From CAYVQZ01 sp964453435 (lineage in GTDB: Bacteria; Abyssobacteria; SURF-5), in NCBI GenBank assembly GCA_964453435.1, contig CAYVQZ010000060.1, forward strand, positions 1-29,264: DNA of 29,264 nucleotides, in the 5' to 3' direction. Below are positions 7,079 through 14,685 of this stretch, piece by piece; the first letter of the stretch is position 1; each line of letters starts with the position of its first letter. The translations under genes were made by a program, and so were the position numbers. The notes beneath the pieces are model-generated. The model was not told the DNA's origin. It ran no database searches and saw only the letters and a program-made list of their open reading frames with translations.

Positions 7079-7502
7079 GAGGCGGACGAACAGGAGGAAG
7101 GGAAATGCATGTTTTTGGATTAATTCCGGGGATACGGAAGCACGCCTGGTAATGGGAATGGGGGGATTCCGTAATTGGCGCCGTGGGTGTGTCCGATAAT
7201 TTGCTTGCGGACGCTGGGGGGACAGTCCCGATTCTACGGCACTTCGTGGCCGTAAATCCGGGACAGTCCCCTTCGTTGAGAAATTATGGGGCGCCAATGC
7301 GGGATGGTGTCCTCAATAACCCAGAATGGGCAAATGAGTTGGCGCCTACAGAGAAAAGTTCGGCTCTCGCTGCGGCGGAGATTTATCCGGACAAATTATC
7401 GGGAGCGCTCGCGGTTGCTTGCGCGGCGGTTGTGAACGAATACTCAGTCATAAAAAAGCAACGAGTTTTCGGCATGCCCGATGATTACCAAATCTTGCTA
7501 AA
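7079..7502. other. Intergenic region with one inverted-repeat element
   Basis: This stretch lies between the two divergent promoters. It contains the GGGGACAGTCCC inverted repeat at 7218-7271. A 107-codon frame (7183-7506) runs through that repeat, has no ribosome binding site and ends in the acyl-CoA synthetase promoter, so I do not call it a gene. Nothing else recognisable was seen. Confidence 0.55.
7218..7271. repeat. Inverted repeat of the GGGGACAGTCCC family
   Basis: Arms 7218-7240 and 7249-7271 pair at 19 of 23 positions around an eight-base centre (acttcgtg). Each arm also contains its own near-palindrome GGGACAGTCCC. A second member of the family is at 11311-11374. No T-run follows. 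Confidence 0.8.
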
Positions 7503-7531
7503 TTGACAATTCATGGCGTTATCGTTATATT
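7503..7531 (+). promoter_or_regulatory. Sigma70 promoter of the acyl-CoA synthetase operon
   Basis: TTGACA (7503-7508, perfect), a 17-base spacer and TATATT (7526-7531, 5 of 6). The predicted start near 7538 gives a leader of about 90 bases. Confidence 0.88.
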
Positions 7532-7555
7532 TTGGGCATGGTCGTTCGAATCAGC

Positions 7556-7610
7556 GCTTGAATGAGTGGCCCTGTCGTTCAGATGTCGTTTTCGCGTCTC
7601 ATGCTCAAGC
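7556..7610 (+). promoter_or_regulatory. Leader stem-loop before the acyl-CoA synthetase gene
   Basis: Within the predicted 5' leader, GCTTGAATGAG (7556-7566) can pair with CTCAT-gc-TCAAGC (7598-7610), giving 11 base pairs with a two-base bulge. The stem ends 10 bases before the GGAAG ribosome binding site (7621-7625). A smaller alternative, ATGCT-ca-AGCAT (7601-7612), would compete with it. Any regulatory role is conjecture. Confidence 0.35.
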
Positions 7611-7629
7611 ATAAGCGATTGGAAGAATT

Positions 7630-9735
7630 ATGATTAATAAGCTGTTTGGTCCGGAGTCGATCGCGGTAGTCGGGGCTTCGAGAGAGAAGGGTAAGGTCGG
7701 CTACAGCGTGCTGAAAAATCTGGTCAGCTATAAGTTTCCCGGAAAAGTGTTTCCTGTGAATCCGAAGGCGAAGACGATTCTCGGCAAGAAGAGTTACGAG
7801 TCGTTAATTGATATACCGGAGCCCGTGGACCTGGCGGTTTTCGCGATTCCCGCAAAGGCGGTTGTCGAAGTGTTCGGGCAATGCGGGGAGAAGAAGGTGC
7901 CCGCCGCGATCATAATTTCGGCGGGATTTAAGGAGAGCGGGAGGGAAGGCTCGACCCTGGAAGCCAGATTGGCCGAAATGGTGGGGGAGTACGGAATTCG
8001 CGTGCTTGGTCCGAACTGCCTGGGGATAATCGACACAGGGTCAAATGTCAATGCCTCATTCGCCGCTGGCATGCCTGCAAAGGGAAACATCGGGTTCTTT
8101 TCGCAGTCGGGCGCTCTGTGCACGGCAATACTGGATTGGGCGCTGGGCGAGGGCGTCGGATTCTCGAAATTCGTGAGCCTGGGCAACAAGATGGATGTGG
8201 ACGAGACGGATATCCTTCGGGTGATGGGAGATGACGAGGAGACCGAGGTTATACTCGGGTATATAGAAGGTGTCAAAGACGGGAGCAAATTTCTCGAAGT
8301 CGCCCGGACGGTTACGAAGAAGAAACCCGTCATTATGATAAAGTCCGGCGGCACAGAGGCGGGCGCTCGGGCCGCTTCCTCGCACACCGGTTCGCTTGCG
8401 GGTTCGGATAAGGCATTCTCGGCGGCATTCAACCAGAGCGGAATTATACGCATTACTTCCATCGAGGATTTATTCGACTATGCCCGGGCCTTTTCGACGC
8501 GTCGGTACCCTCGTGGAGACAGGGTGGCAATCGTGACCAATGCCGGGGGGCCCGCGATCATAGCGTCGGACGCGGTCGAGCACTCGAGGTTGCGCATGGC
8601 GACATTCGAGAAGAGCACCATTGAGTCCCTGCGAAACGCGCTGCCGCCTGCCGCTTCGCTGTACAACCCGATCGACCTGATTGGCGATGCGCAGGACGAC
8701 CGTTATTCGGCGGCGCTCGACGCGGTTGCCAAGGATGAGAACGTGGACGGTGTATTTGTGCTGTTCACGCCGCAGGCAATGAGCAAGCCGGAAAAGGTGG
8801 CGCGCGCGGTGAGCCGCTTTTCGTCGAACGGGAAACCGGTGTTGGCGGTGTTTATGGGTGGACCCGCCGTGAAGAGCAGCATAGAGATTCTCGGGAAGGC
8901 GTCGGTACCGAATTATCACTATCCGGAGAGAGCCATTTCGGCGATGGAAGCGATGGTCAGATATGATGAATGGCGCAGGCGCCCGGAGTCGGAATATCGG
9001 GAATTCGAGGTGAACAGGGAGCAGGTGGCGGAACTGATTGCGGAGGCTCATGCGAAGGGGCAGGTCGAGATCGGCGAATACAAAGCGCGCGAAATCATTT
9101 CCGCATATGGATTCAAAATACCCGGAAGCGTGATAGCGAATAATGTGTCGGACGCCGAGTATATCGCGGAGAAGATCGGGTTTCCCGTAGTCATGAAAAT
9201 CGCCTCTCCGGACATTCTTCACAAATCTGACTTCGGCGGCGTTCGCGTGGGGCTGCGAAGTCGCGAAGAGGTGCGCGAGGCTTTCCTCGAGATGAGGGAC
9301 CGGGCACGGCGCCTGTTGCCCGATGCGGATATATGGGGGGTGTCGATACAGGAGATGATTGAGGGCGGCAAGGAAGTCATTCTGGGGATGGTTCGCGACC
9401 AGCAGTTCGGGCCGGTGCTCATGTTTGGACTCGGCGGCATCTACGTCGAGGTCCTCAAGGATGTTTCATTCCGGATCGCTCCGGTCAGTGTTGATGACGC
9501 CCGGGAGATGATTCACGCAATCAAGTCGTTGCCGCTGCTTCAGGGGGCGCGCGGCGAGAAGCCCATCGCGATCGGAAGCATCGTTGAGTCGCTGTTGCGA
9601 TTATCGCAACTGGTTGTGGACTTTTCCGAAATTTTCGACATCGATATAAATCCCTTGAAAGTTTTTCCCGAGGGCCGCGAGCCGGTGGCCCTCGACGCCA
9701 GGCTGACGCTGAGAAGAAACGAGGTGGAGAAATGA
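7630..9735 (+). CDS. Acyl/acetyl-CoA synthetase, ADP-forming (fused alpha-beta)
   Basis: A 701-residue cytoplasmic enzyme that interconverts acyl-CoA, ADP and phosphate with acid, CoA and ATP, making ATP during fermentation of acetyl-CoA or related thioesters. Domain order: CoA-binding Rossmann domain (about 1-130, IAVVGAS), succinyl-CoA-synthetase-like domains (about 150-450) and a C-terminal ATP-grasp domain (about 480-701, FPVVMKIASPDILHKSD). The catalytic phosphohistidine is His252 in SSHTGSLAGSD. The alpha and beta parts are fused in one chain, as in many bacteria, and the length is normal. Start ATG 7630 follows GGAAG at 7621. The stop overlaps the next gene's ATG (ATGA, 9732-9735), so the two are translationally coupled. 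Substrate specificity (acetate, branched-chain or aryl) cannot be read from the sequence. Confidence 0.93.
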   Translation: MINKLFGPESIAVVGASREKGKVGYSVLKNLVSYKFPGKVFPVNPKAKTILGKKSYESLIDIPEPVDLAVFAIPAKAVVEVFGQCGEKKVPAAIIISAGFKESGREGSTLEARLAEMVGEYGIRVLGPNCLGIIDTGSNVNASFAAGMPAKGNIGFFSQSGALCTAILDWALGEGVGFSKFVSLGNKMDVDETDILRVMGDDEETEVILGYIEGVKDGSKFLEVARTVTKKKPVIMIKSGGTEAGARAASSHTGSLAGSDKAFSAAFNQSGIIRITSIEDLFDYARAFSTRRYPRGDRVAIVTNAGGPAIIASDAVEHSRLRMATFEKSTIESLRNALPPAASLYNPIDLIGDAQDDRYSAALDAVAKDENVDGVFVLFTPQAMSKPEKVARAVSRFSSNGKPVLAVFMGGPAVKSSIEILGKASVPNYHYPERAISAMEAMVRYDEWRRRPESEYREFEVNREQVAELIAEAHAKGQVEIGEYKAREIISAYGFKIPGSVIANNVSDAEYIAEKIGFPVVMKIASPDILHKSDFGGVRVGLRSREEVREAFLEMRDRARRLLPDADIWGVSIQEMIEGGKEVILGMVRDQQFGPVLMFGLGGIYVEVLKDVSFRIAPVSVDDAREMIHAIKSLPLLQGARGEKPIAIGSIVESLLRLSQLVVDFSEIFDIDINPLKVFPEGREPVALDARLTLRRNEVEK

Positions 9736-10799
9736 TACCGCTTTTTGTCGATTCGCTCGCGGAATTCTCGGGAAGGAATACGATATGTCTTTCAATGGGA
9801 ATGAAGCTTCGGGAGATGGGCAAATCCGTCGGGTTCTTCAAACCGCTGGGTGTCTTCCCGACACGGGTGGACGGTGTTTTGACGGATGAGGACACCGTGT
9901 TCTTTCGGGAGTTGTTCGAATTGGAGCATGAGCTTGACAAGCTCTGCCCGGTGGTCTTGACGCAAGACCTGTTAAACGATGTTCTCGCCGGGGGGGAGGT
10001 GGAGGGGTATGCCCGGAGAATGAGAGAGGCGTACACGAAAGTTACTTCGAAGCGGGAGATCACGATAGTGGTCGGCATCGGGAGTTTTAACAGCGGAAGG
10101 ATTATCGGCCTTTCGGAGGTCGATTTCATGAAAGAAACAAGAGGGAAGATGCTTGTGACAGACCGTTTTGGATGGGTGAATCGAACCGTCGATAATCTGC
10201 TCGGGACAAAAGAAGACTTGGGTGAAGACCTTATCGGCGTAATCTTCAACCGGGTTAATCCGAAAAAGAGAGACTTTGTGGAGAAGACCGTTGCGCCATA
10301 CTTGCGGGCAAGGGGAATCGAAGTATTCGGTGTGGTTCCCGAAGATTCGAGGCTCGGCGCGGTGACCGTGAGAGAGATACTGGAATTATTGAACGGGCAG
10401 TTGCTGTGCTGCGAAGACAAGTTGGACGAAACCGTGGAGAAGTTCTCCATCGGAGCCATGACAGCCGATGCCGCGCTGCGTCATTTCATCCGAATTCGCG
10501 ACAAGGCGGTCATCACCGGAGGAGACCGGGCCGATATTATGCTGGCAGCGCTTGACACATCGACAAAATGCCTCGTTCTCACCGGCAACCTGTATCCGAA
10601 CGATGTTGTGCTGTCGCGGGCGCAACGGGCTGGTGTTCCCGTAATTGTTGTTCCCGACGATACTCTGGAGGCAGTGGAGAAATTTGAAGGGATTATGGGA
10701 CGACTCAGCATTCGCGAGAAAAGCAAGGCCGATTATGCCGTGAAGGTCATGGAACGGTATATTGATTACGATTCCCTGTTCAAGAAGCTCGGGATATGA
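9732..10799 (+). CDS. BioD-like/DRTGG-domain protein (Pta N-terminal-like)
   Basis: A 355-residue cytoplasmic protein matching the architecture of the N-terminal, non-catalytic part of long phosphotransacetylases: a BioD/AAA-type domain (about 1-210) followed by a DRTGG domain (about 215-330, with AVITGGDRADIMLAAL). The catalytic phosphotransacetylase domain is absent. In the N-terminal loop the usual Walker A lysine position reads SGRNT instead of SGKT/S, so nucleotide binding may be altered. It overlaps the acyl-CoA synthetase by four bases, and AGGTGGAG precedes its ATG. The context suggests a regulator or sensor of acetyl-CoA/acetate flux, as proposed for these domains in Pta. Stand-alone copies beside ADP-forming synthetases also occur in archaea. 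The biochemical role is not established. Confidence 0.82.
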   Translation: MIPLFVDSLAEFSGRNTICLSMGMKLREMGKSVGFFKPLGVFPTRVDGVLTDEDTVFFRELFELEHELDKLCPVVLTQDLLNDVLAGGEVEGYARRMREAYTKVTSKREITIVVGIGSFNSGRIIGLSEVDFMKETRGKMLVTDRFGWVNRTVDNLLGTKEDLGEDLIGVIFNRVNPKKRDFVEKTVAPYLRARGIEVFGVVPEDSRLGAVTVREILELLNGQLLCCEDKLDETVEKFSIGAMTADAALRHFIRIRDKAVITGGDRADIMLAALDTSTKCLVLTGNLYPNDVVLSRAQRAGVPVIVVPDDTLEAVEKFEGIMGRLSIREKSKADYAVKVMERYIDYDSLFKKLGI

Positions 10800-10822
10800 C
10801 GTCACCGCGAGGGAGAATTTTC

Positions 10823-11197
10823 ATGGGCAAAAAGATCAAGATTACGGCAGGGAGCGTCAGTGCGGAGGCGGAACTGAACGAATCGCAAACGGCAGGTTTG
10901 ATTTGGGACGCGCTCCCGATTGAGGCAAAGGCAAACCGTTGGGGGGAAGAGGTATACTTTGCCGTGCCGGTACGAGCGGGCCTCGAGAATGGAGTGGAAG
11001 TTGTTGGCGTCGGGGACCTCGGATACTGGCCGAGTGGTTCTGCATTCTGTATCTTCTTCGGTCCGACCCCGATGAGCGAAGGCGACGAGATCAGGCCTGC
11101 GAGTGCGGTCAACATCATCGGGAAGGTTCTGGGCGACGCCAAAGCTTTTCGGGCCGTCTCGGATGGAGAGACCGTTCGTTTGGCCCGTTCGGAATAG
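10823..11197 (+). CDS. Cyclophilin-like fold protein (TM1367/DUF369-type)
   Basis: A 124-residue all-beta protein resembling the small cyclophilin-like family whose structural representative is Thermotoga TM1367. Recognisable features are the opening KIKITAGSVSAEAELNESQTA, the segment WGEEVYFAVPV and the stretch GDLGYWPSGSAFCIFFGPTPMS. The family function is unknown, and prolyl isomerase activity should not be assumed. I chose ATG 10823 because GGGAGA (10811-10816) lies six bases upstream. An in-frame ATG at 10796 overlaps the previous stop and would add nine unlike residues. It is the third gene of the acyl-CoA synthetase operon, only 23 bases after the DRTGG gene, which suggests a linked metabolic or regulatory role. 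No terminator is evident after it. Confidence 0.82.
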   Translation: MGKKIKITAGSVSAEAELNESQTAGLIWDALPIEAKANRWGEEVYFAVPVRAGLENGVEVVGVGDLGYWPSGSAFCIFFGPTPMSEGDEIRPASAVNIIGKVLGDAKAFRAVSDGETVRLARSE

Positions 11198-11220
11198 ATT
11201 AAGAAGCTGTTTCATCCGAA

Positions 11221-11249
11221 TTGCTTCAACGGATAGTGTGCTGTATAAT
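11221..11249 (+). promoter_or_regulatory. Possible sigma70 promoter upstream of the exported protein
   Basis: TATAAT at 11244-11249 (6 of 6) is preceded at 17 bases by TTGCTT (3 of 6). Transcription from it would give a leader of about 230 bases that carries the inverted repeat at 11311-11374. Confidence 0.5.
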
Positions 11250-11310
11250 CGTGGAAGTGAATCCCCCCTGAGAGGGTGTCTGATAATTCCATATGGTGGT
11301 TCACTGCAAA

Positions 11311-11374
11311 GGGGGACAGTCCCGAATCTACGACCTTCGACAGGCTCAGGTCCGTAATTCTTGGGACAGCCCCC
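11311..11374. repeat. GGGGACAGTCCC inverted repeat with nested word
   Basis: Left arm 11311-11335 (GGGGGACAGTCCCGAATC...) and right arm 11349-11374 form an imperfect inverted repeat of the same family as 7218-7271. The centre is not the eight-base loop seen there but the 'ttcgacaggctcagg' word found at 1953. It looks like one dispersed repeat nested in another. Confidence 0.75.
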
Positions 11375-11488
11375 TTCGCTCGGCAATCGTGAGACGGGCT
11401 CACTGTTCCCGAAGCACAGATTGCCGAATCGCGGCACACATTCCTGATGTCGTTTCTTTCCGGCTTTTGTCGAATTCAGGTTGAGGAC

Positions 11489-12220
11489 ATGAGCAAAGCG
11501 GTCCGAGGTTTTTTCATAGTTGTTTTTCTGTTTGCGGTGGTCCCGTTTCGGGCGTTCGGCGAAACGGGGCGCGATGGCGGACAGCTTCCTGATTCCTTGT
11601 ATATAGAGCGCGACGAAGAATCGACCGACAGGGAAGGAAGGGGTTTGCTGGATTTCCTGCCTTTCTTCGGCGATAATTCAAGGCGCGTTCCTTCAGAAGA
11701 CCTGAAGCCGTCGCCGCTTCCACGCGAAAGCAAGCCTGTTCTCAAGAAGGACGAGTTGGAGGAATTGCAGGCGGTTGTCAATGAATGGATTCTGACAAGC
11801 GATGCGACCGAACCGAAGCTGCGAACCGACCAGTCGGGCAGGTACTACCGGGATTATGTTGTGTTTGAGAGGGAGTACAGAATCGAAGTTCTCCGTGGCA
11901 AGACGGAGGAGCATCCATTTCTTGCGCATGTCTACGTAAGCGGGGACTATTTCAGGACGAAACCGCATTATGACCCCGCAGAGGCGCAAAGCGATTTTAA
12001 TTTCAACTACGAGAAGCTGGATTTTCGCATAATCTTCGAGCGTGTCGAACATTGGGAATATTCCGACGACTCCAGCCAGGAGCCATTTGTCTTCAGGGAG
12101 GAGTGGGAGTTTCGAAAGATCCAGTCACGTTCCAAGGTCACGAATTCCGAGAGGTCTCAAGACTCCGAAGAAAACGCAACCGGCTCGGAAGGGCATCCGG
12201 GCGGTCAGGTGACTTTTTGA
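11489..12220 (+). CDS. Exported protein of unknown function
   Basis: I do not recognise this 243-residue protein. It starts with a signal peptide: MSKAVRG, a hydrophobic core FFIVVFLFAVVPF and a likely cleavage near RAFG-E. The mature part is charged and mostly polar, with a folded-looking region from about 80 to 205 (VVNEWILTSDATEP, YYRDYVVFEREYRIEVLRG, EHPFLAHVYVSGDYFRT, EEWEFRKIQ). It ends in a low-complexity Ser/Glu-rich tail. I prefer ATG 11489 because it places the signal peptide at the N-terminus; the frame extends to an ATG at 11447 that has no ribosome binding site. It is the first gene of the envelope cluster and probably acts in the periplasm. Confidence 0.7.
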   Translation: MSKAVRGFFIVVFLFAVVPFRAFGETGRDGGQLPDSLYIERDEESTDREGRGLLDFLPFFGDNSRRVPSEDLKPSPLPRESKPVLKKDELEELQAVVNEWILTSDATEPKLRTDQSGRYYRDYVVFEREYRIEVLRGKTEEHPFLAHVYVSGDYFRTKPHYDPAEAQSDFNFNYEKLDFRIIFERVEHWEYSDDSSQEPFVFREEWEFRKIQSRSKVTNSERSQDSEENATGSEGHPGGQVTF

Positions 12221-12286
12221 GAGCGTCCACAGGAGCCGGCCCTGGCGCATGCGCTTGGCGAACGCTCTCCCAACCGAGCAAAGTCA

Positions 12287-13195
12287 GTGTTAGCAATTTC
12301 AACCTGTTGGAAATCCGCGGCGGCAAAATCGGCCGCCGATATCCTGAATCCCCTGCTCGACCTTGGCATAAAAAAGATTGAGGCCGAGTATCGAATCACG
12401 GAGGACATTCTCAAAGGGATGCTCCCCGCATTAAAGGGTGGCAGGCTATCCGTTGTCAGTGTCCATAATTTCTTTCCGCTTCCTGCGGTTCTGAAGCGGG
12501 AAGAAGCGAGCGGGGACGCGTTTCTGCTTTCGTCGCTCGACAGGGACGAACGCGAACGGGCGGTGAGGTACACGATACGAACCCTCGAATGGGCGCACGA
12601 GCTCGGAGCCGAAGTTACGGTTCTTCACTTGGGAAAGACCGGGATGGACGACGGTTTTGAGGAGCTCCGAGAGGACGGGAAAGAAGGGCGTTCGGGGAGC
12701 GATTACGTGGAGCGAGTCCTTGATGAAAGGCGCAAGATCAGCGACCGGTTTTTGGATGCTGCGCTGTTCAGCCTGGACAAACTGTGGCGGCCGGCGGAAC
12801 GATTCGGGCTGAAGCTGGGCATCGAGAACCGGTATCATTTGCGCGAAATTCCGGATTCCGATGAATTGGATGTTATCCTTAACAGATTTCAAGGGAGCAA
12901 TATAGGTTATTGGCACGACGTCGGTCACGCGGCGGCGCAGGAATTCCTGTATGGTCTCGCCCAAGAAGAGTTGCTGGCTCGATTTTCCCCGCACCTGATT
13001 GGAGTGCATCTGCACGATGCAGAGCGAACGGAGGACCACAAGGCGCCTGGCAAGGGAACCGTGGATTTTCGCATGGTGAAGAAATACTTGACTCCGACTG
13101 CTCTTTCGGTTCTAGAGGTTGGCCCGGGCGCCGCGTGCGACGAGATTCAAGAAGGCATGGAGATGTTGGTTCAGCAGGGCTATTCACTGCAATAA
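12287..13195 (+). CDS. TIM-barrel sugar-phosphate isomerase/epimerase-like protein
   Basis: A 302-residue cytoplasmic protein of the xylose isomerase-like TIM-barrel family (AP endonuclease 2 fold). The barrel opens with LAISTCWKS. Expected metal ligands and active-site segments are visible: Glu in GIENRYHLREIPD, His/Asp in YWHDVGHAAAQE, His in LIGVHLHDA and a C-terminal Glu in VLEVGPGA. The substrate is unknown; the fold covers sugar epimerases, isomerases and inosose dehydratases. The only plausible start is GTG 12287. It is in frame with the previous gene's stop (12218-12220), and only 22 codons without an ATG separate them. No convincing ribosome binding site is seen, so the start is less certain than the rest. 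It lies in the envelope cluster with unclear partnership. Confidence 0.8.
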   Translation: MLAISTCWKSAAAKSAADILNPLLDLGIKKIEAEYRITEDILKGMLPALKGGRLSVVSVHNFFPLPAVLKREEASGDAFLLSSLDRDERERAVRYTIRTLEWAHELGAEVTVLHLGKTGMDDGFEELREDGKEGRSGSDYVERVLDERRKISDRFLDAALFSLDKLWRPAERFGLKLGIENRYHLREIPDSDELDVILNRFQGSNIGYWHDVGHAAAQEFLYGLAQEELLARFSPHLIGVHLHDAERTEDHKAPGKGTVDFRMVKKYLTPTALSVLEVGPGAACDEIQEGMEMLVQQGYSLQ

Positions 13196-13252
13196 TTTTC
13201 TGCATTCGGTGAACTGCCGAGGCTCGCTAGTCATCGGAAGCTTCTTACCCGC

Positions 13253-13282
13253 TTGATTTTTTGCGATTTCTACAGCTATAAT
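13253..13282 (+). promoter_or_regulatory. Sigma70 promoter of the small membrane protein and TPR genes
   Basis: TTGATT (13253-13258, 4 of 6), an 18-base spacer and TATAAT (13277-13282, 6 of 6). The predicted start near 13289 shows that translation cannot begin at the upstream TTG at 13253. Confidence 0.65.
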
Positions 13283-13330
13283 ACGCAGAAAAAGTGTCAT
13301 GGGCAGCGAAGTGTTATCGTCAGGTGTGAA

Positions 13331-13675
13331 TTGGCTGAGGCGTCAAAGCTTACGAAGTTTCTTTTTTTGATCAGCTTTAGTCTTTGTTTTGTTTTGACGA
13401 CAGTTCTGCTGACCATGTATTTTGCAGGCCCGTCGTTGCGGTTTGTATTTGCGCCGTATCAATTTTTTCTGATTGGCATGTGCATGGGCGCTTTGGCTGC
13501 GGCTACGGTGGGGCTGATTGTCGAGCGGTCGGAATGGCCCTCCTACGGAATATATTTTGCAACGGTAATGGTGAGCGTCTTCTTGCTGATGGTTCTCCAC
13601 TCGGTCATCTTCAGGGTGCTCGGCGGCGGGCAGTTCATGCGCTCTCTGATGAAGGTTTTTTCTCTGGACGCATAG
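13331..13675 (+). CDS. Small three-helix membrane protein, unknown function
   Basis: A 114-residue integral membrane protein with three hydrophobic segments, at about 9-31 (FLFLISFSLCFVLTTVLLTMYF), 42-62 (FFLIGMCMGALAAATVGLIV) and 69-92 (GIYFATVMVSVFLLMVLHSVIF). I do not recognise the family. I chose TTG 13331 because AGGTG lies four bases upstream (13322-13326). The longer frame from 13253 would begin at the -35 box of the predicted promoter and is unlikely. The next gene starts 53 bases downstream with its own strong ribosome binding site, so the two are probably co-transcribed. Related topologies occur in accessory subunits of envelope machines, but nothing specific supports that here. Confidence 0.62.
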   Translation: MAEASKLTKFLFLISFSLCFVLTTVLLTMYFAGPSLRFVFAPYQFFLIGMCMGALAAATVGLIVERSEWPSYGIYFATVMVSVFLLMVLHSVIFRVLGGGQFMRSLMKVFSLDA

Positions 13676-13728
13676 GGGGCAGGCTTAGCCCGGGGATTAA
13701 ATTATTGGCGTAAAAAAGGAGGAAGAAT

Positions 13729-14622
13729 ATGAGAACGTGGGCGCGCCCGCTGTTGATGATGGTAATAACGCTTTCAGTGGCCTTGTCATGGGGGTGCACT
13801 GATCCGAATGTGAAGCAAGCGAAACGCTACTATAAAGAGAGAAACTATGATCGAGCCATAGAGCACTATCAACGTGCCCTTGAGAAAAATCCGGATGACA
13901 CCTCTGTCCGTTACAGTTTGATTGAGGCATACACCCAGCGACTGATCGAGGAACCTGCGGACGACATCACTCCGGAAAGAGTGGAGGGAGCAATGGAAGA
14001 GTTGCGACCCATTGCAGAGCCTTTGATGAGAGACCCGTCGGTCAGACGCCATATGTCAATGGTTTACCAGATGATGGCAAAGAGCTACGCCGAAAAGGGA
14101 AACGATGCGAAGGCGGCGGAGGCCTGGGAGAAGGTAATTGAACTTGAGCCCCGCACTGCGGAGCCGCATTACAACCTGGGTACGGCCCTGTCCAGGATTG
14201 GCAAATACGAGGAAGCGGTGCCGCACTTTGAAAAATCGGTGAGCCTGAATCCGTACTTTATTAAAGGGTATTATGCGGCAGGCAATTCACTGCTTCGCTT
14301 GAATCGGCCGGAGGAGGCGATAACACAGTACACGAAGGCGTTGGAGCTAAATCCGGATGACCCCAATGTTCACCACGATCTTGGGTTGGCCTATCTTGTG
14401 AAGGGGGAGAAAGAAAAAGCAATCGAAGAGTTAGAGAAGACGCTCGAGATAGAGCCGGGGTATGTAATCGCTTACAGGACGCTTGCGGGCGTATACGCCG
14501 ACGTCGGCGAGTCCGAAAAGGCGGAAGAGGCCGAAGAAAAATGGAATGAGTATGTTGAAGCCCTCCGGGATGCCCGGCGCCAACAATCGGAAACAACGGC
14601 CTCGGAGGAAGACATGGAATGA
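13729..14622 (+). CDS. TPR-repeat lipoprotein
   Basis: A 297-residue protein with an N-terminal lipoprotein-type signal (hydrophobic LLMMVITLSVALSWG then Cys23; the lipobox SWGC is weaker than consensus). The mature protein is nearly all tetratricopeptide repeats. Clear units are at about 28-58 (KQAKRYYKERNYDRAIEHYQ), 117-140, 145-174 (NLGTALSRIGKYEEAVPHF), 179-208 and 213-242 (DLGLAYLVKGEKEKAIEEL), with a last partial unit before a Glu-rich tail. TPR lipoproteins serve as protein-binding scaffolds in assembly or secretion complexes at the outer or inner membrane; the partner is unknown. GGAGG (13718-13722) lies six bases before ATG 13729. It belongs to the same transcription unit as the small membrane protein, and a second TPR lipoprotein lies two genes downstream. 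Confidence 0.85.
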   Translation: MRTWARPLLMMVITLSVALSWGCTDPNVKQAKRYYKERNYDRAIEHYQRALEKNPDDTSVRYSLIEAYTQRLIEEPADDITPERVEGAMEELRPIAEPLMRDPSVRRHMSMVYQMMAKSYAEKGNDAKAAEAWEKVIELEPRTAEPHYNLGTALSRIGKYEEAVPHFEKSVSLNPYFIKGYYAAGNSLLRLNRPEEAITQYTKALELNPDDPNVHHDLGLAYLVKGEKEKAIEELEKTLEIEPGYVIAYRTLAGVYADVGESEKAEEAEEKWNEYVEALRDARRQQSETTASEEDME

Positions 14623-14685
14623 GCCTCTTTGGTCGTGCGTTTGGCGAGCGGAGATTGGCGGTATGAAGGGACCAGATGCTTTGTT

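Noticed and set aside
7183..7506. 107-codon plus-strand open frame in the radical SAM / acyl-CoA synthetase spacer
   Set aside because: It reads through the GGGGACAGTCCC inverted repeat, has no ribosome binding site, and ends inside the -35 box of the next promoter.
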